Below are positions 1-8,448 of a DNA stretch of 64,000 nucleotides, piece by piece; within the stretch, counting starts at the first letter, position 1, and every line of letters starts with the position of its first letter. The DNA comes from Pseudoalteromonas arctica A 37-1-2 (GTDB lineage: Bacteria; Pseudomonadota; Gammaproteobacteria; Enterobacterales; Alteromonadaceae). The DNA is taken from the NCBI RefSeq assembly GCF_000238395.3, contig NZ_CP011027.1, forward strand, positions 1-64,000. The letters run 5' to 3'. Below the pieces are notes generated by a model. That model was not told the DNA's origin, made no database searches, and saw only the letters and a list, made by a program, of their open reading frames with translations. The position numbers were made by a program, and so were the translations under genes.

Positions 1-41
1 CAAGCCACATTTGCCAACACCTACGGCTTCTTTTTTGGTAA

Positions 42-58
42 TTATTCAATGTGAATAA
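42..58. promoter_or_regulatory. 17-bp palindrome upstream of parA (candidate parS or Par operator)
   Basis: The sequence is a perfect inverted repeat, TTATTCA then 3 nt then TGAATAA, about 100 bp before the parA start. A perfect copy lies at 17285-17301 and a slightly shorter one at 2578-2592 just after parB. Placement around the partition genes suggests ParB binding or ParA autoregulation; this is inference. Confidence 0.5.
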
Positions 59-159
59 CTCAAATTATAAAACTAAAACAAAAATCAAATACCTCTAAAA
101 TACATGGACAACTCAAAAAGCAAGGGATACACTTGTTTTAAATAAAAAGGGATTCATCT

Positions 160-1371
160 ATGACCATTGAAAAGACTACTCACATTTTTCAAGATTTAAA
201 GGAAGGCGCTGATCGCTATATAAAAAGACGCAATCAGAGGCTTTTAGTAAATCATCGTAAGGAGCTTAGAAGTTTTACGCGAGCTGAAGCATCTATATAT
301 TTAGATATTGATGTAAAAACTTTAGATAGGTATTGCGCTTCACTGGGTATTGACCCACGTAGACACGAAGATGCACAGTGGTCAATTGACATCGAAGAAA
401 TTTATAAAGTAAGAGATTCGCTCTCTGTTGAATTACGTAAAGAACCTAAGTTCAAACGTAGTGATAAGCAGAAAGCACAGATTATAGTGATTCAGAATCA
501 AAAAGGTGGTGTTGGTAAAACAGTGTCAAGTGCAACAATAGGTTCAGGACTAGCTACTGAGTTTCATCAAGAGTATCGCGTAGGCCTTATTGATATGGAT
601 GGACAAGCTACACTATCAATGTATTACGCCCCTGAATCAGCACAAGAAGGTTGTTTATCTGTAGGCGATCTGATCATGGGAAACTATGAATTAGACGAAA
701 ATGAAACTAAAAAAGAAGCTATTTCAAGTGCCTTTTTACCTACTACAATTCCAAACCTCCGTATTTTACCTGCCTCACAATCAGATCGTGGTATTGAGGG
801 GTGGTTTCATGAAGGCGTATTTAGTAAGTCTCTAAGTTCGCCCTACTCTATTTTGAGTAAGATTTTAAATGAAGTTGAAGATGAATTCGATATTATCATA
901 ATAGATACCCCTCCATCATTAGGCTATGCAACGTATAACGCTTACTACGCCGCAACCAGTGTACTTTTCCCACTATCAATTACAGAAAATGACATAGATG
1001 CAACGTGTTCTTATTTTTCATATATACCGCAAGTCTGGGGATTATTGAATAATGCTAAGCATCAGGGGTATGACTTCATGAAAATACTTATTACAAATCA
1101 TAAAGACAGTTCAACAACAACGGAGTTACTCAATAGCCTTAATGATAGCTTTTCACCTTATTTATACTCTAAAGAATTTAAAAATAGTGAAGCTGTAAGG
1201 CAGGCATCATCTTTATTATCAACGGTGTTTGATATGTCTAAAAGTGAGTACCCAAAAAGTAAAATGTCATACCAAGTGGCACAGCAAAATGCTTATGAAG
1301 TAACAAGTCAACTACAGCGCGATATTGTGAATGTATGGCGTAAGCAAGAGCAAGAGCAGGAGCAGGAGTAA
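160..1371 (+). CDS. parA: ParA-type partition ATPase (type Ia)
   Basis: This 403-aa protein is a Walker-type ATPase of plasmid partition that would position plasmid copies on the nucleoid together with ParB. Roughly residues 40-95 form an N-terminal helix-turn-helix region (SFTRAEASIYLDIDVKTLDR), the hallmark of type Ia ParA proteins that repress their own promoter. The deviant Walker A motif KGGVGKT follows near residue 115, with IDMDGQAT as the A' motif and IIIIDTPPS as Walker B. The length matches P1/SopA-like ParA. ParB starts 5 nt after the stop, so the two form an operon. The upstream palindrome at 42-58 is a plausible operator. The C-terminus is a low-complexity EQEQEQE tail. Confidence 0.93.
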   Translation: MTIEKTTHIFQDLKEGADRYIKRRNQRLLVNHRKELRSFTRAEASIYLDIDVKTLDRYCASLGIDPRRHEDAQWSIDIEEIYKVRDSLSVELRKEPKFKRSDKQKAQIIVIQNQKGGVGKTVSSATIGSGLATEFHQEYRVGLIDMDGQATLSMYYAPESAQEGCLSVGDLIMGNYELDENETKKEAISSAFLPTTIPNLRILPASQSDRGIEGWFHEGVFSKSLSSPYSILSKILNEVEDEFDIIIIDTPPSLGYATYNAYYAATSVLFPLSITENDIDATCSYFSYIPQVWGLLNNAKHQGYDFMKILITNHKDSSTTTELLNSLNDSFSPYLYSKEFKNSEAVRQASSLLSTVFDMSKSEYPKSKMSYQVAQQNAYEVTSQLQRDIVNVWRKQEQEQEQE

Positions 1372-1375
1372 AATC

Positions 1376-2458
1376 ATGGCTAGAAAACGTGGAATAAGAT
1401 CACCACTTGGCAATGCAGTCGGAGCGCAAGATGCAATCGAGTCAGGACAGAAAAGTAATATAGAGTCGCTTGCAAAGCAATTAAAAGCAGAGATCACTGG
1501 TTCTAAATTATCACTAATGGATGTATTACAAACCCATCTAGGGATAAGTAATGTTGGAGAGAGTGTATCCTGGAAGTTAAAATCAGGAAAAATAGCGCAA
1601 TTTGTTCCTATTACATTAAGTTATCAGCAAGTTAAAGAGCTTACTTCGGTCACATTTGAAGTGAATGGTCGAGATCAATCTGGTCTAACCAAAGAATCCC
1701 TTCAAGATCTAGACTCATTATGTATACAACAATATTATCCAGCTATAGGCCGAAGAGTTAATGGCGTAATTGATCTGCTAGATGGCTCCAGGCGTAGAGC
1801 TAGGTTTTTGCTTGAAGCAGGTAAAATTAACTCATTTAAAATATTAGTCACAGATGACGATATTAGCTCTGGTGACGCTAAAGCATTAGCTAAGCAGCTG
1901 CAAGTTAGTAAAGAGCACAACTTACGTGAAATAGGTATGCGTTGTCAGTTAGAAAGTCAGCTTTATGAAAAAAAATATAATAAAAAACTCACGCAATCTG
2001 AATTAGCTGAAGAAATGGGCTTAAGCCAAGCCAAGGTAAGTAAGGCGCTAACTGCTGCCTCTATCGATAGTGCTATTATTGAGCTGTTTCCGGATATTTC
2101 TTTATTGTCACACTCAGACTACAAAGTATTAAATACAGTACAAAAAACGTTAGGTGAAAACGTAAATGAATTTATAAAGGATATAGAAAGCAATATAATT
2201 AATATCAATAGTGAATTAGTTCAAGACGATTATAAAGAAGCTGTATTAAAAATAGTTACAGACGCTATTAAAACATACAAACCTAAGCCAACCGAGCAGG
2301 CTATCGTTACTCCACTTGCAAATTTTAGCAAAAAGAATACCTATGCACGTAAGCGCGTTAAAGGTAGAAAATTCGCTTATGAGTTTTCACAGCTAACGAA
2401 AGAAGTACAAGATACTTTAGACCAGGCTATTGCTAAAGTGTTGCAAGACTCGCTTTAA
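1376..2458 (+). CDS. parB: ParB-type centromere-binding protein
   Basis: This is the partner of ParA, a 360-aa DNA-binding protein expected to load on parS. I start it at the ATG at 1376, which has an AGGAG ribosome-binding site inside the end of parA and gives MARKRGIRSPLG, a typical plasmid ParB opening; an in-frame ATG at 1331 would overlap parA by 40 nt and add a low-complexity SKSKSRSRSK stretch. The ParB N-domain carries the DGSRRRARFL motif near residue 135, the arginine-rich nucleotide-binding box of the family. A helix-turn-helix (LTQSELAEEMGLSQAKVSKA) lies near residues 200-222. The C-terminal part is basic. A stem-loop terminator follows the stop. Confidence 0.9.
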   Translation: MARKRGIRSPLGNAVGAQDAIESGQKSNIESLAKQLKAEITGSKLSLMDVLQTHLGISNVGESVSWKLKSGKIAQFVPITLSYQQVKELTSVTFEVNGRDQSGLTKESLQDLDSLCIQQYYPAIGRRVNGVIDLLDGSRRRARFLLEAGKINSFKILVTDDDISSGDAKALAKQLQVSKEHNLREIGMRCQLESQLYEKKYNKKLTQSELAEEMGLSQAKVSKALTAASIDSAIIELFPDISLLSHSDYKVLNTVQKTLGENVNEFIKDIESNIININSELVQDDYKEAVLKIVTDAIKTYKPKPTEQAIVTPLANFSKKNTYARKRVKGRKFAYEFSQLTKEVQDTLDQAIAKVLQDSL

Positions 2459-2462
2459 TTAT

Positions 2463-2508
2463 AAAGGTATTCAGTCATAGCTAATTTATTTTATGAGTGA
2501 ATACCTTT
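2463..2508 (+). terminator. Stem-loop after parB
   Basis: An 11-bp perfect stem (AAAGGTATTCA paired with TGAATACCTTT) encloses a 24-nt loop and is followed by a short T tract, just 5 nt after the parB stop. It probably ends the parAB transcript. The arms contain the same TATTCA/TGAATA half-sites as the nearby palindromes, so protein binding is an alternative. Confidence 0.55.
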
Positions 2509-2577
2509 TAGATTCCTCAACGGGAAATTTGTTTTAAGTTATTGTTTTTAAGTCTCTTTGTGTTTTTTATTTCTAGC

Positions 2578-2592
2578 TATTCAGGCTGAATA
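2578..2592. promoter_or_regulatory. Palindrome downstream of parB
   Basis: TATTCA, 3 nt (GGC), TGAATA: the same half-sites and spacing as the palindromes at 42-58 and 17285-17301. Both this copy and the 17285 copy run on into AATCAA. Candidate ParB-binding site. Confidence 0.45.
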
Positions 2593-2628
2593 AATCAACA
2601 GCATCTAGCCTGACTCATCCCATCGAGA

Positions 2629-2752
2629 GATTGCCAGAAGTTTAAATATTTCACCTGTTACTAATCACCTTAAAAAGGCCAATGAGTTAGGTTTAATTAA
2701 TGGCCAAATTCAGGCGCTTCTCATGCAAAAGATGTCTAAGGTAAAATGTTAG
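2629..2752 (+). pseudogene. IstA-like (IS21 family) helix-turn-helix remnant, copy 1
   Basis: One frame reads REIARSLNISPVTNHLKKAN then ELGLINGQ, which looks like the N-terminal helix-turn-helix of an IS21-family IstA transposase. There is no start and the frame breaks upstream, so it is a relic. A nearly identical piece lies at 4816-4893. Identification is by motif only. Confidence 0.45.
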
Positions 2753-2766
2753 TAATACAGTGAACA

Positions 2767-2885
2767 GCCCCGTTTAGACTACATCCGAGAGGTGTGTATC
2801 TGCCCACTTAGACTACACCGTCCTGCTTAGACTGCACTTGCTGAGGCATATTACTGCCCGTTTAGACCACACTTGTTAGGCTATA
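2767..2885. repeat. Degenerate TTAGAC(Y)ACA direct repeats
   Basis: TTAGACTACA-like motifs start at 2774, 2808, 2827 and 2862, the outer pairs spaced 34-35 bp, and most are preceded by GCCC. A weaker TTAGGCTATA follows at 2876. The array is intergenic between parB and the first cargo gene and may be an old centromere or iteron region. Confidence 0.5.
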
Positions 2886-3979
2886 TCTGCCCACCTGTAC
2901 AGCATCATCGAAACCTCATTATGCCTGATGCGGTATGAATGAGGTTTATACCGAAATAAAAACCATGCGAACACATGGTCCCTAGTTTTATAAGTGTGCT
3001 GGGATTAGTGTTATTTGACTGCAAGGATCCTGTTTCGATTCGGCATAGTTTTACCTTGGAGTTACAGGAAGAAAGAAAGTTTAACAATTTATCGCTCGGT
3101 TTATAGTTAAGTTTACTGTGCTTATTAAATAGTGCTACTTTCGCTAATACGGCTTTATTCATTGCCATATGAGCATGTAAGTATCTTTGTATCGTCTGTG
3201 TAAGCTCATGTACAAGCCACATCGCTATTACCGTGGTGTCCACACCTATGCTAAGTAGATCCGTTGCATTGAGCGCCCTTAGCGCTCAATAAGAGTGAAT
3301 CAAATTTGGTATCAACCGGCTAAGATAATTGACGCTAGATACAAAGGTCCGTATGAGGTCACGTTATTGTTTTTTTACCCTTGTAGAATGCCAGTGAACT
3401 ACCCATCGACGCCGCTTCGCGTCGATCAATGGGTTTTCTCGGAAAATTTCGATAAATCATAACCCTTCCCCGTAAATTAATTATTATAGATAACACTATG
3501 GTGAAGCAATAATATGTAAGTATCTTTGTATTATAAGGGTCTAGCCAAGTGGTTCGGCATAGTTTTTCTTTCGGCATAAACTGCGAAATCCAACAGCTTA
3601 ACGCCATTTAATTACATCATGCATCGGCTCGATAAGATTGGTCAGTCTGAGCCAGACATTAAACGATTATTGCCTTGGAACATCGATATCTAGGTGGTGT
3701 TTACATCTCTTCAAAGGGTCTTGTATAGTAAACCCTAGCAATGGGAGTATGGACAGGAGTGGCGAACCTTTAAGACTAAAGGAGACCAAGTTTACCCTCT
3801 ACCAGGGAAAGTTTAGTCAATTAATTTTGGTGAAAGAGCATCACAATGGATATAGAAATCGTTTGAAAGTTAATCATAGGTGCTGGAATTAAATTGTATC
3901 AAGCTGAATTTAAAAAATGATTTTGGTCTAAAGTTCAAAAAAAGTTACATAACAAAATTTAAGTTGTAAGGAGGCTTCT
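2886..3979. other. Intergenic region with stem-loops, no convincing gene
   Basis: No open frame here resembles a known protein. It holds a perfect 9-bp stem-loop at 3268-3290 (ATTGAGCGC, 5-nt loop, GCGCTCAAT) and an interrupted stem-loop at 3402-3433 (CCCAT and CGACGC arms). Short motifs recur within it: TGTAAGTATCTTTGTA near 3176 and 3514, and TCGGCATAGTTTT near 3042 and 3553. Confidence 0.5.
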
Positions 3980-4705
3980 TTGAGAGATAAAGAGAAAATT
4001 GCGGTATTTATTGATGCAGATAACGCACCTGCTCAAAAGATAGATAAAGTGCTATCCGAATTGGCGCGCTATGGTGTAGTCAACATTCGTAAAGCATATG
4101 GAAATTGGAAAAATCAAAACCTGAAGCCGTGGGAAGATGTGCTTCATGAATTTGCAATACAGCCGATGCAACAGTTCGATCTTACCAAGGGTAAGAATGC
4201 CACGGATATGGCATTAGTAATTGATGTTATGGATGTTCTGTACACTAAAGACATTGATGTTATTTGCCTAGTGTCGTCCGACTGTGATTTTACCCCCTTG
4301 GTAACTCGTTCTTTGGCTGATGGTAAATTTGTGATTGGCTTCGGTGAACGTAAAGCACCGCTAGCTTTCGTTAATAGTTGCTCACGATTCCTCTATCTTG
4401 ACGAAGATTGCGAAAAAGAGCCCCCCATACAAAAACAAAAAAAGAACATAAAAAGTGACACTAAGTTAATTAATTTGCTTAGGCAAGCAATTGAGGCTGT
4501 CGAAGAAGACGATGGCTGGGCCATGTTAGGGCCAATCGGTACGCATATTTCAAATCACGCTTCCTTTGACCAGCGTAATTATGGCTTTAAGAAGTTGAGT
4601 GATTTATTTCAAGCTATAGACTTGTTTGAAATGAAAAAAACAAATGGCTCAGTTTTATGGATTAGGGATAAAAAGAAAGCAAAACAACTTAACAAGCCAA
4701 GGTAG
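3980..4705 (+). CDS. NYN-domain (PIN-like) protein with OST-HTH/LOTUS-type C-terminus, copy 1
   Basis: This 241-aa protein belongs to the LabA/DUF88 type of NYN domains, which are PIN-like nucleases predicted to act on RNA. The N-terminal half has the acidic motifs of the fold: IAVFIDADNAP near residue 8, KNATDMALVIDVMDVLY near 74 and LVSSDCDFTPLV near 97. The C-terminal third (residues about 155-235) fits a LOTUS/OST-HTH RNA-binding domain (LINLLRQAIEAVEEDDGWA, then GFKKLSDLFQAIDLFEM). I choose the TTG start at 3980 because AAGGAGG sits 5 nt upstream and copy 2 starts at the same residue with GTG. Copy 2 (40795-41520) differs by four residues only. Confidence 0.85.
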   Translation: MRDKEKIAVFIDADNAPAQKIDKVLSELARYGVVNIRKAYGNWKNQNLKPWEDVLHEFAIQPMQQFDLTKGKNATDMALVIDVMDVLYTKDIDVICLVSSDCDFTPLVTRSLADGKFVIGFGERKAPLAFVNSCSRFLYLDEDCEKEPPIQKQKKNIKSDTKLINLLRQAIEAVEEDDGWAMLGPIGTHISNHASFDQRNYGFKKLSDLFQAIDLFEMKKTNGSVLWIRDKKKAKQLNKPR

Positions 4706-4815
4706 GGCGCGTTATTAAAGTCCGTAATTGGCACGTGCCAGACCCTAAAATCGAATCTGGCATATATGCAAATTTAAGCATCAACTTATTGTTGGAGTTT
4801 TACTTTAGCGATAGA
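4706..4815. other. Short 3' flank shared with the second NYN copy
   Basis: The bases after the stop (TAGGGCGCGTTATTAAAGTCCG) match the 3' flank of the second NYN copy (TAAGGCGCTTTATTAATATCCG) before similarity is lost. The shared unit is thus the gene plus roughly 20-35 bp on each side. Confidence 0.5.
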
Positions 4816-4893
4816 CTGCCGGAAGTTTAAATATTTCACCTGTTACTCATCACCTTAAAAGGCCAATGAGTTAGGCTTAAATTAATGGCCAAT
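4816..4893 (+). pseudogene. IstA-like helix-turn-helix remnant, copy 2
   Basis: This repeats the relic at 2629-2752 almost base for base (SLNISPVTHHLKRANELG) with a few indels. The two relics flank the NYN gene in direct orientation. Confidence 0.45.
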
Positions 4894-5179
4894 ACCCGTC
4901 CTTCTTGGACTGGATTTGATTAAGATTGATTTCTAATATCATTATGCGTACTTTTAAGAAATATTTTATTATTTAATAACATGCTAAGGTTCATGTGAAC
5001 TACTCGCAACTAAAGCAGCGAGCTTCCAAGATAACAGCCTAAGTCGCTAACTCTTCTTTTTTGACGCTTCGTTGGACACCGCTAGTCGAGATTTTGGCTC
5101 GGCTAGTCTTACGATTGCCTCCACGTCCACTATCTGACTTGGTTCGTAGAACTCCACCGTCAGACAACACCATTCCAGT

Positions 5180-5390
5180 TTATAATATTAGGTTAATTGC
5201 CCGTTTCTTAATGACCTGTGATGCGTTGTTATCTGCATTGTCAGTGTTTCCACAGTTACCGCACAAAAATAGTTCTTGTGATCCTCGGTTGTCGGAGTGA
5301 GTGTGATCGCACTTGGCGCACTCCTGACAGGTGTAGGCTGGATTTACTTTTAATACGGCTCTCCCTGCTTGATAAGCTCAAAGGAAAATC
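5180..5390 (-). pseudogene. C-terminal remnant of an IS605-type tnpB
   Basis: The minus strand reads GRAVLKVNPAYTCQECAKC followed by the second zinc-ribbon pair LFLCGNCGNTDNADNNAS and ends IKKRAINLIL-stop. This is the zinc ribbon and terminal RuvC part of TnpB, the RNA-guided nuclease of IS200/IS605 elements. Everything upstream is missing, so it is inactive. Confidence 0.75.
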
Positions 5391-5397
5391 GTCATAC

Positions 5398-5568
5398 ATG
5401 CTAAAGCGCGAGTATTGGGGGCGGATAAAGACAATGCTTTGGGGTAATCACTTTTGGTCGCCTAGCTATTGTGTCATGTGGTGGTACGAGTTTGGATGTG
5501 GTTAAGCAGTACATCGAAAACCAAAGCACACCACCAAGTGAAAGAGCTATTAAAACATCACGGCTTTA
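5398..5568 (+). pseudogene. C-terminal remnant of an IS200-type tnpA
   Basis: The plus strand reads MLKREYWGRIKTMLWGNHFW, then shifts frame near 5475 and continues VSCGGTSLDVVKQYIENQST. This is the catalytic-tyrosine end of the IS200/IS605 HUH transposase. Together with the divergent tnpB stub it marks a dead IS605-type element. Confidence 0.7.
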
Positions 5569-5695
5569 AGTCACAAAAAAGACTAGTTACCTTTTGCGCA
5601 ATATCGCCCTTAAAAGTAAGCGCGTAATTAGCCCCACATACCAATGTTAATGGCACCTATGCATAATTTACTCAGCATATTAACCTGAGGTAATT

Positions 5696-5985
5696 ATGAA
5701 TAAGCAGCAAAAAATAAAACACTGGCAAGGCATTTTTGAGCAGCAAAAATCGAGTGGTTTAGCCACCATTCAATTTTGTCGTGATAACAACATTAACGCA
5801 TCGACTTTCTATGTTTGGCGTAAACGGTAAGGGTTAAAAAGCAACAGGTGATCCCGTTTGTTATTCATGAACAAGCCTTTACGCAACCTTCAATCATTAA
5901 ACTCACCACACCAAACGACTATCAAATAGACTTCGAGTCGACATTAGCTAACCAAACGCTAGCCAAATTATTGAGCGTACTGTGA
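5696..5985 (+). pseudogene. tnpA: IS66 tnpA (Orf1) with internal deletion
   Basis: The reading frame starts like the intact copy at 28928-29233 (MNKQQKIKHWQGIFEQQKSS) but lacks a 16-bp stretch after FYVWRKR, which breaks the frame at about 5829. The remaining part (QVIPFVIHEQAF and on) is present in another frame up to the tnpB overlap. The IS66 Orf1 is a small helix-turn-helix accessory protein. Confidence 0.8.
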
Positions 5986-6278
5986 CACCTTGCACACACC
6001 AAGTTTACTTGGTCACGGGGTTCACCGACATGCGCAAATCAATCAATGGCCTAAGTATTATTGTCAGCGATACCCTATCTCTCGATCCTTTAAGCCAAGC
6101 GTGGTTCGTTTTTTGTAATAAACAACGCGATAAATTAAAGACTTTATTTTGGGATACCACCGGTTTTTGGCTCTATTATCGTCGTTTAGAACAAGGACGA
6201 TTTCAGTGGTTGCTATCAGGGTTACCGGTCAGTAATCAAACACGGCACCCGACTTTATCGGGGTTATCGGTGATGTAA
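5982..6278 (+). CDS. tnpB: IS66 accessory protein TnpB (Orf2)
   Basis: A GTG start overlaps the tnpA stop (GTGA), the normal coupled arrangement in IS66 elements. The 98-aa product shows the family signature VTGFTDMRKSINGLS and FVFCNKQRDKLKTLFWDTTG. It is a little shorter than usual (about 115 aa). Its exact role in transposition is not settled. Confidence 0.85.
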   Translation: MTPCTHQVYLVTGFTDMRKSINGLSIIVSDTLSLDPLSQAWFVFCNKQRDKLKTLFWDTTGFWLYYRRLEQGRFQWLLSGLPVSNQTRHPTLSGLSVM

Positions 6279-6334
6279 ATTAATCAGATCGTTTTTTTAC
6301 TTGAACGATCTTTCCCATGTGTCATGCTATTAAA

Positions 6335-7840
6335 ATGCCAGACACTATTCTCATCACCGAACTACAAAATCAGCTTGCACTTATGCAGGCTAAGCTTGAT
6401 GCTTTACAAGAAGATAAGGTTGAAATGCAATCGCGGATTGACCACTTGCTTGCTGAGCTTAAGTTAAGTAAATCCCAAAAATACGGTAAAAAAAAGTGAA
6501 AAAGCCCCACGGGGCACCTTCAATGAAGCGGAGCATCATAAAACGACTGAGCCGCCTAAACACCATAAGAAAGGCAAACAAACGCTGGCTGAGCACTTTG
6601 AACGAGAAGAGGTTGAGCACACCTTAACCGAGTTAACGTGTCAGTGTTGCGGTGAGCAACTACATCAATGTGGTAGTGAAGACAGCGAACAAGTTAAAAT
6701 TATTCCGGCGAAAGTCAGCGTCATTAAGCACAAACAATTTAAATATGCTTGCAGACATTGCGAGCATGAACAATTGACCAGTAAAATCATCACCGCGCCT
6801 AAACCTAAACAACCGATACCGGGGAGTATTGCCAGTCCCGAGGCATTAGCAGCGGTTGTGACAGGCAAATACTGCGATGCCTTACCGCTTTATCGTTTCG
6901 TTGAAATACTGGGCCGTGGCGGCCTTGAACTATCGCGCGGAACATTAGCTAATTGGTGTATTAAAGCGGGCCTGCTAATCAACCCCTTAGTAGCAGCCAT
7001 GCAACGTCACTTGCTTAATGAGCACAGTTTATGTGCCGATGAAACCCGTACACAAGTCTTAGATGAAGGTGACAATCCTAGCAGCAATTCCTACATGTGG
7101 GTTTATCGCAGCAATGAGGTTAGCCATGAGCCTGTCGTGATTTACGATTACCAAGCAGGTCGAAGTCGCGCTTGCGCAAAAGAATTTCTTGCCGGTTATC
7201 AAGGCTATTTACAGTGCGACGGTTACCGTGTTTATGACGGTATTGAAGGCATTACCCCTGTTGGTTGTTGGGCACACGCTAGACGCAAATATAACGATGC
7301 CTTAAAAGCAGAGTCGAAAAACAAAGGTCGAGCGCATAAAGCCATCAGCTTTATCAGCCAATTATATAAACTGGAAACCCAGGCTAAAAACAAACAGTTA
7401 TCCCCTCAAGCGCGGTATCAGTTACGACAAGAAAAAGCCTTACCCATATTAATGCACTTTAAAGCGTGGCTTGATGAAGCCGAAGGTAAAGTAACGGCGG
7501 GGAGTTATATTGGCAAAGCGATAAAATACACGCTTAATCAATGGCCGAAATTAATGCGTATAGTGAAGATGGCGAACTAGGGATTGATAATAATATTACT
7601 GAGCGAGATATTCGGCCGTTTACCACTGGTAGGAAAAACTGGCTATTCTCAAAGTCAATTAATGGTGCCCAAGCAAGCGCCACACTCTATAGTATTGTGA
7701 TGACGTGTCGTGCCAATGACATCAATCCTTATTACTACTTTGTGCATTTATTTAAAACGTTGCCGAATCGAGATGAGGGTGATGATGATTTTACCGACCT
7801 AATGCCGTGGAATGTGCAGCTAGACTTCGATTATAGCTAA
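6335..7840 (+). pseudogene. tnpC: IS66 transposase tnpC, two frameshifts
   Basis: The DDE transposase is split in three. The first part (MPDTILITELQNQLALMQAK, coiled coil) stops at 6499 after an A-rich run; the continuation EKAPRGTFNEAE onward, with CQCCGE and CRHCEHE zinc pairs, is open in another frame until 7580. A second shift near 7555 moves to the frame of INAYSEDGELGIDNNITERD, which contains the conserved DNN-TER box ending the catalytic core. The gene cannot give a full product without recoding or sequence correction. Confidence 0.85.
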
Positions 7841-7871
7841 GCGCACTGCTTAAATGCGCGCTTACAGTTAA

Positions 7872-8205
7872 ACTTGACCTATTTCCCATAGAGCGTGGCT
7901 GCATGGCCAAAATACGGGCAGTAACTTGACCTATTTCCCATAGAGCGTGGCTGCATGGCCAAAATACGGGCAGTAACTTGACCTATTTCCCATAGTGCCG
8001 AGCTGTATCGCCCAAATACGGGCAGTAACTTGACCTATTTCCCATAGTGCCGAGCTGTATCGCCCAAATACGGGCAGTAAACTTGACCTATTTCCCATAG
8101 AGCCGAGCTGTATCGCTTAAATACGAGCAGTAAACTTGACCTATTTCCCATAGAGCGTGGCTGCATGGCCAAAATACGGGCAGTAACTTGACCTATTTTC
8201 CATAG
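7872..8205. repeat. Tandem array of 52-53-bp repeats
   Basis: Units start with ACTTGACCTATTTCCCATAG at 7872, 7924, 7976, 8028, 8081 and 8134, and a partial unit starts at 8186. The first half is constant; the second half comes in two versions, AGCGTGGCTGCATGGCCAAA and TGCCGAGCTGTATCGCCCAA, so units look like two sub-families. The array begins directly after the IS66 end. Confidence 0.9.
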
Positions 8206-8448
8206 TGGTAGCTTGAGGCCACCCATATACATGAGTACCTTGGGGGTTGTGTGCAACAGCAAAGATACACAATTCTGGTGTCACACCATAATTGTGTAAC
8301 CAATATTTCATATCAAAAATAAAATCATACTGATTAAGCACAATGGTTATTAGTCTTAACTACATGTTTATTATGCCGCTCTAGGTTAGTAGCCTGATTT
8401 TCTATCTATGGCATTATGGTCGGCATAAATAGTTAAAGGGTTAAACCA
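8206..8448. other. Leader region of the RecE-like gene
   Basis: No gene is seen. The palindrome-like TTCTGGTGTCACACCATAA lies near 8274, and a run with GGCATTATGGTCGGCATAAA precedes the next start. Confidence 0.3.

Larger units (their letters stand above)
5616..7865 (+). mobile_element. IS66-family element, degenerate
   Basis: The element has the usual tnpA-tnpB-tnpC order and ends in inverted repeats beginning GTAAGCGCG (5616-5624, and its complement ending at 7865). Two of three genes are broken. I saw no 8-bp target duplication. A fragment of the same element is at 28816-29313. Confidence 0.85.

Noticed and set aside
2905..3243. 112-aa minus-strand frame
   Set aside because: No ribosome-binding site, no recognisable domain, and it lies in a region with repeated non-coding motifs.
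3359..3892. Frames of 82 and 84 aa
   Set aside because: They have odd composition, weak starts and overlap stem-loops; not supported as genes.
5061..5300. 79-aa plus-strand frame
   Set aside because: It is antisense to the tnpB zinc-ribbon remnant.
7872..8205. CRISPR array
   Set aside because: Units are adjacent 52-bp repeats with variant halves rather than constant repeats with unique spacers, and no cas genes are present.
8035..8341. Minus-strand frames of 66 and 75 aa
   Set aside because: They run through the 52-bp tandem repeats and are repetitive.
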